This document shows, piece by piece, positions 23,480 to 34,517 of a stretch of 64,000 bases of DNA. A program made the translations under genes and the position numbers. Each line of letters starts with the position of its first letter. Position 1 is the first letter of the stretch. This DNA is from Anaeramoeba flamelloides (Eukaryota; Metamonada; Anaeramoebidae). Under the pieces are notes generated by a model. It was not told the DNA's origin, ran no database searches, and was given only the letters and a program-made list of their open reading frames with translations. The stretch spans positions 5,605,001 to 5,669,000 of the forward strand of contig JANTQA010000048.1 in the NCBI GenBank assembly GCA_027625915.1. The letters are read 5' to 3'.

Positions 23480-25713
23480 CTAATTTTTATTTATTATTTT
23501 TTAAAAGGGGATAATAGAAATGATTGGTAATTAATGATTAATTTTTAAAGATGAATGATTAATGTTTAATGTTTAATTTTAATTTTAATATAAAATTGAT
23601 CAAATAATTAGAATTTTGTAAGATATTCCAAAAGTAAGAATATTATTTTTTGAATTAATATAATATCATATATATTTTAAAAAAAAAAAAATCATAAAAA
23701 AATCCAATTTAATTTTTTTTGATTTTATTTAAAGAGAAGTAAACTTCCTATTTTTTCTAAAAGAAAAAAAGGAGAACAAAGCATTTTTAAACTTAAAAGA
23801 GGATGAAAAGCATAAATTTTTCAGTCAATTAAAAATCAAAGTTTTCAAGTCATTAATCCATAGGGATAAGAACAGTTTTTTATTAACTACTAAATAACTT
23901 TTAATGAAAAATTAACCACTTTGAGTCTGCGAATTAGTTACGGGTGAAAATCCAATTTAAAGTTCCGAGAATCGCTTTCTTCAAACAAATAATTTTTTTT
24001 AGATACCTTATTTTTATTTAATATTTGTCATAAAAAGAAAAGATTTGTTACAATTTGGAGATGTACCAAAAGATTTAAAATCATAAAAAAAAATTTTTGT
24101 ATATTTGCTCTAATTTTTTAATCTTTGATATTTATTTAAATTTTTTTTTTTCCAATAAATTGAATTAGTCTTTTAATTTTATTTTTTAATAAGCAAATTA
24201 AACTATTTTTTCAAAAATGTTATCTCACTTTATAATGTTATTGAAACTTGGTTTTGTTGAGTTTTATTCACATATTCTTATCAAAAAATATTTTCAAATT
24301 TTTGGATAAGAATCAAATTTTCTAATTTTGCAAATTTTTGTTTTGCTTTTTCAAATTTTTGTTTTTCTTTTGTTTTTCCAACAGAATTATTTTTGTTTCT
24401 AATTTTATCAAATTTTTGTTTTTCATTTTTCTTTTTTTTTTTACTTTTTTCTTTTTTTTGATCGCCAAGTAAATGCAATAGTTCAGTTTGAAAAAACAAA
24501 TATATCTTTGAAAAGACAAATAAACATAAATAAAATTGAGACTATGTGATGTCTTTTAAAATGAATTTAATTATTCACAAAAAATCTTCCTGTTAATCTT
24601 TTTTCAGTGAAAGTTCAGGAATAAAAAATCGTAATGTTAATTCCAAAAATCGTTACTCACTTTTTTTTTGTTTGATTTTATTTTTTTTAATTTTTAAAAT
24701 ATCAGGTTTTTATATATTTAGAATGATTTAAAAGTGAATTATTAATAAGATTTAATAATCAGTTGTTCTTGAATAAAAAATAATATATATTTTTAGATCA
24801 ATTTATTATTTCAGATGGATTATACTTTTTAAAATATAAACTAAATTTCATAATAAATGTACCAATTTTTTTTTACTTTTTTTTATTTTATTTTTAGATG
24901 AAAAACAAAAATTTCTAGTGTATAGAAATGAATATTAAAATATTAATTTTTTTATTATAATAGATAACTTCAATTTATAAAAATATTTATTTTCAAAATT
25001 TGATTTTTAATGGGACAATGATTTTGAAATATAGTTTAGTTTTTTTAAATATTCAAAATTGCTATTTATCAACAATTCTTCAAATAATTCAATTTGTTTT
25101 TAAGACATTATTTCAATAAAAGATATTAAAGTTTTTGATATAAATTTTCAAAGATATTTCGTCAGTGTGAAAATTTGTTGGTTTATTATTTTTTTTTCTT
25201 TTTGGTCGTATAAATTTTTCCTTTCCAAAGATGTTTAATCTTAACAAAAATTTCCAATAGAAGGGAATAACTTTTAACATTATTTTATTGTTTACAAAAA
25301 CCATTTATATCTTTACCATATTATCCACATTTTTTATTGTATTTTGTTGTGTACTCGTTTTGTATAAAAAAAATTTGCGGATATGTTTTCATTTTTTTGA
25401 AAATAATTTTACTGAATGTATTTTGAAATATATACAATAGTTGTTCTAATCCAATTAACATTAATATTCATAGCTTATTTGTATATTACCAATTGACGAA
25501 TAAACAAATTCTCAACAGAATATTATTTAAAATATAAAAAAAATACCTCACTTTTTTTGGAAATACCTTAATATTCAAAAAATAAAAAATGCAAATGAGC
25601 TCGAAAAAAGAAAAAAGAAAATAAAAAAGAAAAACTTAAAAAAGAAAAAGAAATAGAAAAACGTAACAAGAAAAAGAAAAATAAAATAAAAAGAACTATT
25701 TCAGAATACTTAC
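23480..25713 (-). other. 2.23-kb phase-0 intron of the RGS-RhoGEF-MORN gene
   Basis: The donor is GTAAGT (25713-25708) and the acceptor TTAG ends at 23480. Splicing joins WKRGL to RDGKG, a seamless MORN repeat. The intron carries copy 1 of repeat A (about 24180-24770). The small Lys-rich frames at 24281-24519 belong to that repeat, not to the gene. Confidence 0.85.
24180..24770 (+). repeat. Dispersed repeat A, copy 1 (in intron)
   Basis: Ordered blocks are shared with about 30050-30790: CACATATTCTTATCAAAA, TTTTGTTTTTCTTTTG, TCCAACAGAATTATTTTTG, TTTTAAAATGAATTTAATTA, TTCAGTGAAAGTTCAGGAAT, ATATCAGGTTTTTATATATT and AAAAGTGAATTAT. Read on the minus strand, a short stretch encodes KFDKIRNKNNSVGKTKEKQK in both copies. 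Confidence 0.65.
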
Positions 25714-27447
25714 CAAACCTCTTTTCCAATCACCAACATAAATGTTACCATTGGGATAAACCATTTTCCCGATCCCGACCATTTGGTCGTTTGACCAATT
25801 ACCAAAATAAATTTTGCCGTCTGATTTTTCTAAAATCCCAAAGCCATCCTTTTTCCCATTAACAAATTCGCCAGTGTATTGTGTGCCTGAGGGGTAAACA
25901 ATAAAGCCTTTGCCATTAATTTTATCTTTTTGGAAATTTCCTCTAAATAATGCGCCTTTCAAAGTGGTAATTTGACCTTTCGATGTTCTCATTCCATTTA
26001 ATAGCGGCCCGTAATATTTTGATCCGTCTGCGTACTCGATTGTCGATACTCCCTTTGGATAATTGTTTATCCAATTTGAAGTTATTTTATCGCCAGTGCA
26101 ATAATGCAAAGTGCCCTTGCCCTTTTTAAGGTTATATTCGAAATTGCCAACAAAGGTGGTGCCATTTGGATAAATCATTTTACCTTTTCCCGATGCCTTC
26201 CCTTCGCTGATTTCGCCAATATATTTAATTTTATTTTGGAAGTTATATTCACATTTTCTGATTTTCGTTTTTAAATGATTTAGACTTAGGTTTAATTTTT
26301 TTAAGGATTCATCAAATAAATGTAAAAATTTAATTTTTTCCTTGATTTCAATGATAATTTCGGTTTCGGGACTAATGATTCTTAACACGTTATCGTTTTT
26401 AGAATATTTGCCCGTGTCTTCAATAATGTAAATCCCTTTAATATCAATTGCCTTTATTAACGTGAATTTATTTTCATTCTTTAAATGTTGATGAAAGCAC
26501 CAACAAAGTATGCCTGGAAATAATAATAATAAGACTTCGGCACCAACATTTTTTGGATCCCTTTGGTAATTTATAACGCTGCCCTTGCAAATAAACGATG
26601 GCGGGTTTTGTCGGACTAAATAGGAAATCGTGGAATCGATATTGTACTTAGTTGTAGGATCCCTTTCGGTTCGAGACAATAGGTTCTTGATCAGATGCTC
26701 TGCAAGAATCAATTTGTTATAATCCAAGTGTTCTTGGTTTGTGTTATTAATTAGCTTCATTAACAGGTTTTTAATATTTTCGAGCCGCACCAAGGGGATC
26801 TTCAACTTTTTGATTAAATCATCCTTGTTAATTTGGAAGTTCTTTTTTAAATAGTTGGCAGTGCTTTTGGTATTGAAAATGTTTTCAATAATGGCAATCG
26901 AGACGGGGCATTTGATAAAATATTCGTTATATGTTTGATTAAATTTGTTTTCGTAATTTAAAAAGATTTTGCCAATAGATGTCTCATAATTAAATGTCCT
27001 TGACAATTCAATTAAACTGGACAAAAATGTTTGATGGAAATTTATTAATTGCGGGATGTTCATCGAAATGATTTTGGCATCTAAATTCGAAAAGATCTTG
27101 TCTTCGATCGACTTCTTTTGTAAGGGCTGGAAAAGATTCCTTTGTAATTGGATTAGCATCCCTAAAAACTCTGATTCGCTTTTTCTTAATTGCTCAAATA
27201 GCTTGGTTCGATTGGTAATGGGTCCTCGCGGTTTTTTTCCATACTTTAAATTATTTAAGTCTTTCTTAAACGATTCAATTAAATTCGATCGAAAAAATTG
27301 ATCGACATAAATTGAAGAAAGCACATTTTTTATTTCATTTGTTGCGTCGGTGAATAATGTAAATGGGAAAAGTCTTTTTTCATATTTTTGATGGATTTCT
27401 TGTTTGGTATGAAGTGGGATCGATATTGGGCATTTTAAACCAAAATA
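25714..27447 (-). CDS. RGS-RhoGEF-MORN protein, middle exon (end of RGS, DH, PH, MORN repeats)
   Basis: It begins after a CAG acceptor (27450-27448) with YFGLKCPISIPLHTKQEI, completing an RGS domain (...TLFTDATNEIKNVLSSIYV, like the family's LFDxAQxEI...L helix). A DH (RhoGEF) domain follows at about exon residues 65-245: FEQLRKSESEFLGMLIQLQ, INFHQTFLSSLIEL, and the alpha-8-like IPLVRLENIKNLLMKLI. A PH-like domain then spans about 255-370 (FICKGSVINYQRD...VLLLLFPGILCWCF). About eight MORN repeats (YIGEISEGKASGKGKMIYPN onward) run to KRGL before GTAAGT. The exon is 578 codons, phase 0 at both ends. Starting at the GTG at 27322 would cut the RGS domain. Confidence 0.9.
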
Positions 27448-28130
27448 CTGTTTGGTTGTTTTTTTGTTATTGAGATTGTGATTTTTGTTTTTAAATGTTT
27501 GTGTTTTGTTATTTGTTTAGTGTTATTTGTGTTTTGGAATTTGTTTTTTTGTTATTTGTTTTTGTGTGTGTTGTTAAATTACAAATTAGTTTCTTTAGTA
27601 TCCCGGAATTTATTTTGATAAAAAAAAAAAGGAGAATATTATTTATAAAAATAGAAAATATTGTTGCATTTTTTAACCAGTAATAATGTGGTATTTTTTT
27701 TATATTTCAAAAGGAAAATCTATTCTGACTGAATTTGTAAAAATGTAATTGTCCTTTTTGAATTTTTATCTTTTTGTTCAAAAGAAAGTTTTTTCTTTTT
27801 TTTTTTTTTTTTTTCTTGCATATAGTTAAAAAGAAGAATTAATTGAAAGTTAGATTCAAAATAATTCATTTAATAAGTGTTTGTTTTTGTATTTTGGGAA
27901 TTTTGAAAATATCTTTTGTTCTTGATCTTTGTCCCTTCTTTTTCTAAAAATTTTTCTTAAATATAAAAAGAAATTGATTGGGAAAGTTGTTCTTTTTTGT
28001 TTTTGAAAAAGGAAATCTTGAAATTTGGGAAAAGAGTTTGGTTTTTTGAGAGCGCGTATTACCTTTTAAAAGAAAAAAACTGGGTTAAAAAGAGGAGAAA
28101 AAAAACATTCTTTTTTTAAAAAAAACATAC
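27448..28130 (-). other. 683-bp phase-0 intron inside the RGS domain
   Basis: The donor is GTATGT (28130-28125) after ATT GAA AAA, and the acceptor is AAACAG before TAT TTT GGT. Joining the flanking exons gives AGQIIEKYFGLKCPIS, the expected continuous RGS sequence. No repeat copy is seen inside. Confidence 0.85.
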
Positions 28131-28334
28131 TTTTTCAATAATTTGTCCAGCTATGATCGCTCTTTCAACCGAATCAAAAGTTAGAGAATAGTGTTCTGTT
28201 TCTTGTATAAAGTTTAATAGGAATTCAGATTCTTTTTCTCGAAGGAACTGTTCAAAATAAATAAAGCCAATTTTTGTATTTAGAAATTGATCCAAATTAA
28301 ACGAACAACCAAAAAAATCGGAGAACTGTTCCAT
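28131..28334 (-). CDS. RGS-RhoGEF-MORN protein, first recognised exon (RGS N-terminal half)
   Basis: From the ATG at 28334 it encodes MEQFSDFFGCSFNLDQFLN, then IGFIYFEQFLREKESEFLLN and a helix ending AGQIIEK before GTATGT. This is the first half of an RGS domain. The frame stays open upstream to a TTG at 28550, but that part is poor in protein character. A polypyrimidine stretch ending TTTGAAG lies just upstream of 28355 and could be an acceptor, so one or more 5' exons may exist. With the ATG used here the whole protein is 68 + 578 + 241 = 887 residues. RGS domains speed GTP hydrolysis by G-alpha; the DH-PH pair activates Rho/Rac GTPases; MORN repeats bind membranes or partners. The fusion could link G-protein input to actin control, which is inference. 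Confidence 0.75.
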
Positions 28335-28669
28335 CTCTCCAATTATGGTTTTGTCTTCAAAGAATAAAAAAAAAATTCGAAAAGGAAATAAGAAAAAAAA
28401 TGAAATAATCGATTTTTTTATCTTAGCAAAAAATCTCTTGTATTTTATAAGAAGATTCCCTTTTTGAATTCTTTTTCTTTTAAATTGGCTGGAAAGTATG
28501 TACACGTTCTTAAATTGTCTGAAAGTGTTTGAAAGTTTGAGAAGACTCAAAGATTTTTTGTAGTTTTTTTCCTGCTAAATGATAAAGATTAAAAGATTAA
28601 AAATCTTCAAACAAAATAGGATTTCTAAGACAAACAATGTTTGTTTTTAAAAATTTAAACATTACTATT

Positions 28670-29700
28670 GAGAAATTTTACTTTTATAAATAAGGGGCTT
28701 GTAAACAAAATCCATCTTCAAGTAAATTTAATATCTAATTTCATAAAAAATATATCAAATCTTGAAATTGAAAAATCAAGTAAAAATCTGATCACTACAA
28801 TACACAACTTCCTTTTAAATTCATTTTCAGAAAGGAATGGCTGTTTTTAAAAGTTTGATCCCATTATTCTCATTTTGGAAATGTTCTAAACAAAAGCATA
28901 ATTCTTTAATTATTTCAAAAAAAATTAATTTTCTCAAAGAAATTATAAATCATTATGTCTATAAAGTAAGTTTACTAAAATTTACTTTAAAAATAAAACA
29001 ATAAAGTTTTGAAATAACTCGTAATAAAAAATCTAAATAATAGATTAAAAAAAAAATTACAATTTTTATTTTAAACTTGAAAAATATAAATTGTTTATTC
29101 AAAAAAAATTTCAAATTAATTCTTTCTTTTTATTGTTAAAAAGATCAGAAGAACAACCTAATCATAATTAGAAATTCCCTCAAAACACCTTTTTAAAACC
29201 TGAAAATTCTAGCTGATACCCGAACGACATACTTTTTAATTTGTTCATTTTTTAATTAATAATTCAGAATCCAATCTTTTTTTTTTTAGTTTATTACTAA
29301 TATATCCAAGTATTAAAATTATCAATATATTTTATTATTATTTCTTAATTTATTTCTTTTTCAATTTCAAAATAATAAAATGAATCCAAATAAAAATTTT
29401 AATAAAAAATATAATAATTATTATCAAATAGCTTATTTAAATTATAACAGATTGTTTTTTATACTCTAAATCTCTAAAAAAGAATATTTTTATAATATTT
29501 TAAATTCAAAGAAATATTAATAAATGTTGGTGAAAAAAAGAAATGATCAATTTTTTCACATCTTTAAGTTTTCACTATTTAATTTATTTACCTTGTATTT
29601 TTAAAATAATGTTAAAGTTTTAATGTTATCTAAACATACATACTATCCGAATCTACCATTTCGGAAAAAAAGAGAAATACATTTTTAATTATGAACCTTA
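28670..29700 (+). repeat. Dispersed repeat D, copy 3
   Basis: It matches copies 1 and 2 in order: ATCTTGAAATTGAAAAATCA, AAATCTGATCACTACAATAC, ATTTTAAACTTGAAAAATAT, TTTTTAAAACCTGAAAATTC, TTAATTAATAATTCAGAATC (compare 14165) and TTAAATTCAAAGAAATATTA. Same orientation. Confidence 0.6.
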
Positions 29701-30049
29701 CACAAACAAAAAATAAAATCAATTAATACAAGAGAAAAATCAACCTTAAAAAATTATTCATTATATTATTATCAATCAAAGAAATAAAAATAATTCAAAT
29801 CTCCACTATTATCAAAATTTTTACAGAATAGTTTTGTATATTTCAAAAAAAGTCAAATTTTTTCATCAAAATTTTAATGATTGGTCCATCAAATAAAAAC
29901 CAATTTAAATAAAGATGATATTAAAAAACAAACATTTATTGAGTTGGATGCCCCATTTTGTTTTTAATCATTTATTTTTTTCTTTCTTAATAGATCTTAC
30001 TTATGTTTTCAATAATTTTCCACAATTAAAAATTATGTTTTACATTTTT

Positions 30050-30449
30050 TCTCAAAAGGTTAATAAACTATTTTTCAAAAATATTATATCACATATAAAT
30101 GTTAATGGAAGTTTTTGTTAATGTTAGTCACATATTCTTATCAAAATAATATTTTTAAAATTCTGGACCAGATTCCTTTTTTATAATTTTGCAAATTTTT
30201 ATTTTTCTTTTTCAAATTTTTGTTTTTCTTTTGTTTTTCCAACAGAATTATTTTTGTTTCTAATTTTATCAAATTTTTGTTTTTCATTTTCTTTTTCTTT
30301 TTCAAATTTTAGTTTTTCTAATTTTGCAAATTTTAGTTTTGCTTTTTCATTTTTTTTTCTTTTTTTTTCTTCTTTTTCCATTTTCTTTTGCTTTTTGAAA
30401 TTCTTTTTCTTTTTCTTTTTCTTTTTCTTTTTCTTTTTCTTTTTCTTTT

Positions 30450-30487
<38 letters not shown>

Positions 30488-30790
30488 AAAAATTACCATT
30501 TGGAAAAAAAAAAAAGATCTTCGAAAAGACAAATAACCACTAAGAAAATTGAAACTATGTAATATCTTTTAAAATGAATTTAATTATTAGCAAAACATTA
30601 TGTTGTTAAATCTTTTTTTCAGTGAAAATTTAGTAATAAAAAATCCCTAATACTCATTTCAAAAATTGTGACTCAGTTTTTTTTTAGTTTTTGGTTTCAT
30701 TTTTATTTAAATTAAAAAATATCAGGTTTTTGTATATTTAGAATAGATCAAAAGTGAATTATAAATTAGATTGAATTATTTGTTGTTCTT
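30050..30790 (+). repeat. Dispersed repeat A, copy 2
   Basis: It matches copy 1 (24180-24770) block for block, with an added (CTTTTT)n and poly-T expansion at about 30380-30486. A near-identical stretch TTTTTCCAACAGAATTATTT is shared, and the minus-strand reading KFDKIRNKNNSVGKTKEKQK is the same in both copies. The many frames over the expansion are low-complexity shadows. Confidence 0.65.
30380..30486. repeat. (CTTTTT)n microsatellite followed by a T run
   Basis: About ten CTTTTT units followed by a T run of more than 30 bases, inside repeat A copy 2. Confidence 0.85.
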
Positions 30791-30802
30791 AAATACTATA
30801 TG

Positions 30803-30806
<4 letters not shown>

Positions 30807-30830
<24 letters not shown>
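30807..30830. repeat. (AT)n microsatellite
   Basis: An uninterrupted alternating AT tract of about 24 bases. Similar tracts occur at 48369-48395, 32437-32450 and 56249-56268. Confidence 0.85.
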
Positions 30831-30834
<4 letters not shown>

Positions 30835-31119
30835 AATAATTTCAATTGAGTCGCGATTTTTGAGATGGTTTTTATTTGAAAATTAAATTTGGTGGAAGTC
30901 GATATTCTAACTTTTAGATCAAAGAGAGTTGAACAATCTTGTTGTTTTTAATGTTTAAATTTATTTCTGTTTTTTTATATGTAGTCTTCTATTCATAAAT
31001 GATTTGATTAATTTGATTCCAAGTAATAGAAATTTAAATGATAATATGGATCATCACAACCTTCACCCAAAAAAAACTGAAAATTTTTTTAAATAGTGCT
31101 TTACACAACTTTATTATAA

Positions 31120-32350
31120 TTATAAAGTTTTAAAAAAAAACTTGGATTATCACTGTATTAACAATAAAATTCGTGTTAATATTAAAAAATTATGATTAAT
31201 CCAACTTTATCACGAAAAAATCAGATTATTGAGAAAATTCAAAAAAATCAGGATAATCATTTAAAAACACAAAAAACTCTAAAAAATTCTTTATTGTAAA
31301 GATATAATGTTTTTTCTTCATTCATTTTTTATTTAATGGCTAAGTAATTCTAAACAAATTTTAAGATCACAATAAATAATAAATTCATATCAAAATATAC
31401 TTTAAAACTTAATAGACTGATTTTTTTTTTCAAATGGTAATTTTTCAACTTAAATAAAAAAACCGAAGATAGTAAAATTTAGATTCTTAATAGAGATTGG
31501 TTATAAAAAAGATTTAATACTAAAGTTAAGTTTTTAATTGTGAAATCAAAGTTATGGGAACAAAAAGCAAAAAAGAAGAAAATAAACTTTCCAAGTAAAA
31601 AGACTAATCGTTGAGAATGTTGTTTGGTTATTGAAAAGGTTTTTGGAATTTTATCAATTTATTTGAATTTAAAGAGAATAAAAAAATGAATAAAGCCAAG
31701 AAATACTCATTCTTTAAAGGATACATGGGGGGGTTTGTTCTTTTATAAACTTTTTTATTTCTCATAATTTATAATACCATCTTAAACTGATAAAGGATTT
31801 ATTTACAATTTGATATTATGTTTTTTTTTTGATCAGATGGATATTTAGATTCTTTATAATAAAATCAAAAAGAAATATAATAAAAGGTTTTATTTGATCA
31901 TTATCTCTAATCAAGTTTCTTTTTTGTTGATTTTTTAAAAAAAAAATTTTTTTTAAAGGATCTTTTTTTGATCAAACATAAAATTTTCTTTTTAAAAAAA
32001 GGCATTGGATTAGCATAAATTAACTCAATAATTTCTATATCTAGGATTATTTTTTTATAACAGTATTAATCACGTTTATAACAGATATTTTGGCAATTAT
32101 TGAGATTGTATAGTAGATGATGATTTGGATCACTATCGTGATTTTATCAATTATATATATTTTAATATTTATAACAATTATTCTTAAAAATAGTCGGATT
32201 GTATTCATTATTCCGATTTTATAGTTGATATTATGATTTGATTAATATAATCAGAATTTTTAAAACTTTATAGTAAATAGAAAAAGATATTTATCAAATT
32301 CTCAATGATAAGAAAATAGAATTATATTTTTTCGACTTTCTTTTTCCAAA
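31120..32350 (-). repeat. Dispersed repeat G, copy 2 (inverted relative to copy 1)
   Basis: The reverse complement follows copy 1 in the BEACH intron in order, from the region of TGGAAAAAGAAAGTCGAAAA at 32340 to TAATCCAAGTTTT near 31135. Shared blocks include TGATTTTATTATAAAGAATC, AATGTTGTTTGG with its inverse, CTTTTTACTTGGAAAG, and GTTGGATTAATCATAA. The two copies are 27 kb apart in opposite orientation. Confidence 0.7.
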
Positions 32351-32486
32351 ATTTTACATTCTTGATACTAAAAATTTTGAAATAAGTTTTTAAGTGCAAA
32401 GTATAGATTTTTCGAATATTTAAATTCTAAATTATATATATATATATTTGATTTTCAGTAAAATGGGGTTATTTTAGAGATATCTA

Positions 32487-32933
32487 TAGTCTTTCCAAGT
32501 CTACCATAAAATTTTAAATAAAACACAATTAATTTTCCAATTCTTATTTTCTATTTTCAAAAAATTCGGAAATAAGAGTTATTATTCAAAAAAAAATTTC
32601 AATAAATGAGCTATTATTCAAATGTTTGGAAAATCGAAAAAAACAATTTGAAGATTTATGAAGCACTTAAAAATATTGTTCAAAAATGGTACAATTTTTA
32701 AAGACCAGTAAATATTGATATATTTTTTGAACTTTTTTGGACTGGTAATATTGAAGTTTCATGGGATCTTGAATTTTTTTTTTTGATTTTCCAAACATTT
32801 GAATAATAGCTCATTTATTGAAATTTTTTTTTGAATAATAACTCTTATTTCCGAATTTTTTGAAAATAGAAAATAAGAATAGAAAAATCAATTTTGTTTT
32901 ATTTAAAATTTTATGGTAGCCTTGGAACGGCTG
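32487..32933. mobile_element. TA-flanked foldback element (447 bp), same terminal family as 17216-17614
   Basis: The left end reads TA-TAGTCTTTCCAAGTCTACC and the right end GGTAGCCTTGGAACGGCTG-TA. Arms of about 160 bp pair closely (TTCGGAAATAAGAGTTATTA and its inverse, TTGAATAATAGCTCATTTAT). The arm sequence beyond the first 25 bp is unrelated to the 17-kb element, so only the termini are shared. Confidence 0.8.
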
Positions 32934-32939
32934 TATAAT

Positions 32940-34062
32940 TTTTTTTTTGTAAGGTTTAATACAGAGATGCCTTCATTAATTTTAGATATTTTTTTTTGTG
33001 TTTATTTAAGAGGAATAAAAAAATAACTATTACTCTTCTAAATTCAAGAAGCCTTGTAACAAAATATTTATTAAATATGTAACATTAAACCCAAGAAAAT
33101 AAAATATACTACTCATGATTTCTTATTTACTATTTATTAAATATAATTAATTTTAATTGTTAAAGGAAATAATACTTTATTATTATATAACAATATTATT
33201 GTAGTTACAAATATATGTATTCACGGGTGGATACCAATTTTGAATTGGATATCATCTTGTAAAGACTTTCATTTAGCCCAATATTTAATATAAATTATTT
33301 ATTAAAAACAATCAAAATGAATAAAATTAACAAATGTTTCGAATTAGAGATATAAATTTGTAATTTTCAAAATGAAAAAACACAAAATAATAATTATATT
33401 TAGTATTTAAAAAGGTTAAAAAATATTTGGAACAAACCAAAAACAAAAAAAAATGAAATTTTCAAATAAATTAGTCTCAATATGATAACCCCCCATATAA
33501 AATAGAAAAAAAAAAAGTATAATTTTGTTCATACACTATTTAAGTAGTTGGCTGATAACTTTTTAGTGAATTTTTTTGAATAAAAAAAGTCTTCATGAAG
33601 TTGCTGAAGTATCTCTTTAGTTCGATTTATTCAACTCATTGATTGTAATTTCACAACAGATTAATAATGTAAAATGGGAACTTTATTTTTTTTTTCAATT
33701 TGTAAAATTTAAATTTAAAAAAAATTAAGTTTTCTCGTAAAAATTCTTAAAAATATTGAACTTGTCCTTAAGAGATATAATGCTATTAGATTATTTAGTA
33801 CTTGTTGATAGACATTTTAATGTAATATGAATCATTTTAATTTACTACCTCATTCAAATGGAGATTTTATAGAGGATATCTCGAAATGTGTTTTGATAAC
33901 ATAATAACCAAAAAGGTAAATTATTTAACACTTTTTTTATTCCTTTGAATTTCTAAACCAAATTATTTGAATTATTATTAAAATTAAATTATTCAAAGTT
34001 TTATTGGGAGAGTTTAAAAAATATAGAAATTATAACAAGTAACTTTTCTTTAATAATTAATA
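32940..34062. other. Intergenic, nothing recognised
   Basis: AT-rich spacer without a recognisable gene or repeat. Confidence 0.35.
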
Positions 34063-34440
34063 AACTTTGTTTCTGTCAAAGGAATCCAATTTTTTTTCCA
34101 AATATCAATAATTTTTGATTATTAACTTTAAAAAACGAACAAAAATGAAATAAGTAGAATAATACAAATCAGAGAATAATAGATCTACCAAGAAATAAAT
34201 CTAATCAATCAATATATTTTCTTAAAAAATTTCAAAAACCCAAAATTCTTGGGTGACCTATTGAGAAAAATAACAAGGTTAATTTTAACCTTTAATTGAA
34301 GATCTTTTAAAATTCCAATAGAAATCAATTAGAAATCCTTACAATCATTTCCACTCTTTCAGTAACATTAGAATAAAACACTATTTTACTTAGTTACTAT
34401 CGAACTTGCAATAATATTGAAAAAATCCGCAAAAAAAAAA
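34063..34440 (-). mobile_element. Element E, copy 2 (one end only, older)
   Basis: It starts TA-AACTTTGTTTCTGTCAAAGG and matches the reverse complement of 7215-7722, including GATTTCTATTGGAATTTTA and TTATTGCAAGTTCGATAGTA. The other terminus is missing, and the element stops about 80 bp before the end of the scaffold gene. Confidence 0.65.
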
Positions 34441-34517
34441 ATCTGTAAAAAAAAATTAAAAAAGGAAAAAAAAAAAAATCAAAAAAGTTTGTAATTAATT
34501 AAGCCATAAAAATATTT

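Noticed and set aside
28335-28550. N-terminal extension of the RGS exon to 28550
   Set aside because: It starts at TTG, has a Phe-rich stretch typical of intron polypyrimidine sequence, and no RGS-family similarity.
30199-30562. Lys/Glu-rich and Phe-rich frames
   Set aside because: They are generated by the (CTTTTT)n and poly-T expansion in repeat A copy 2.
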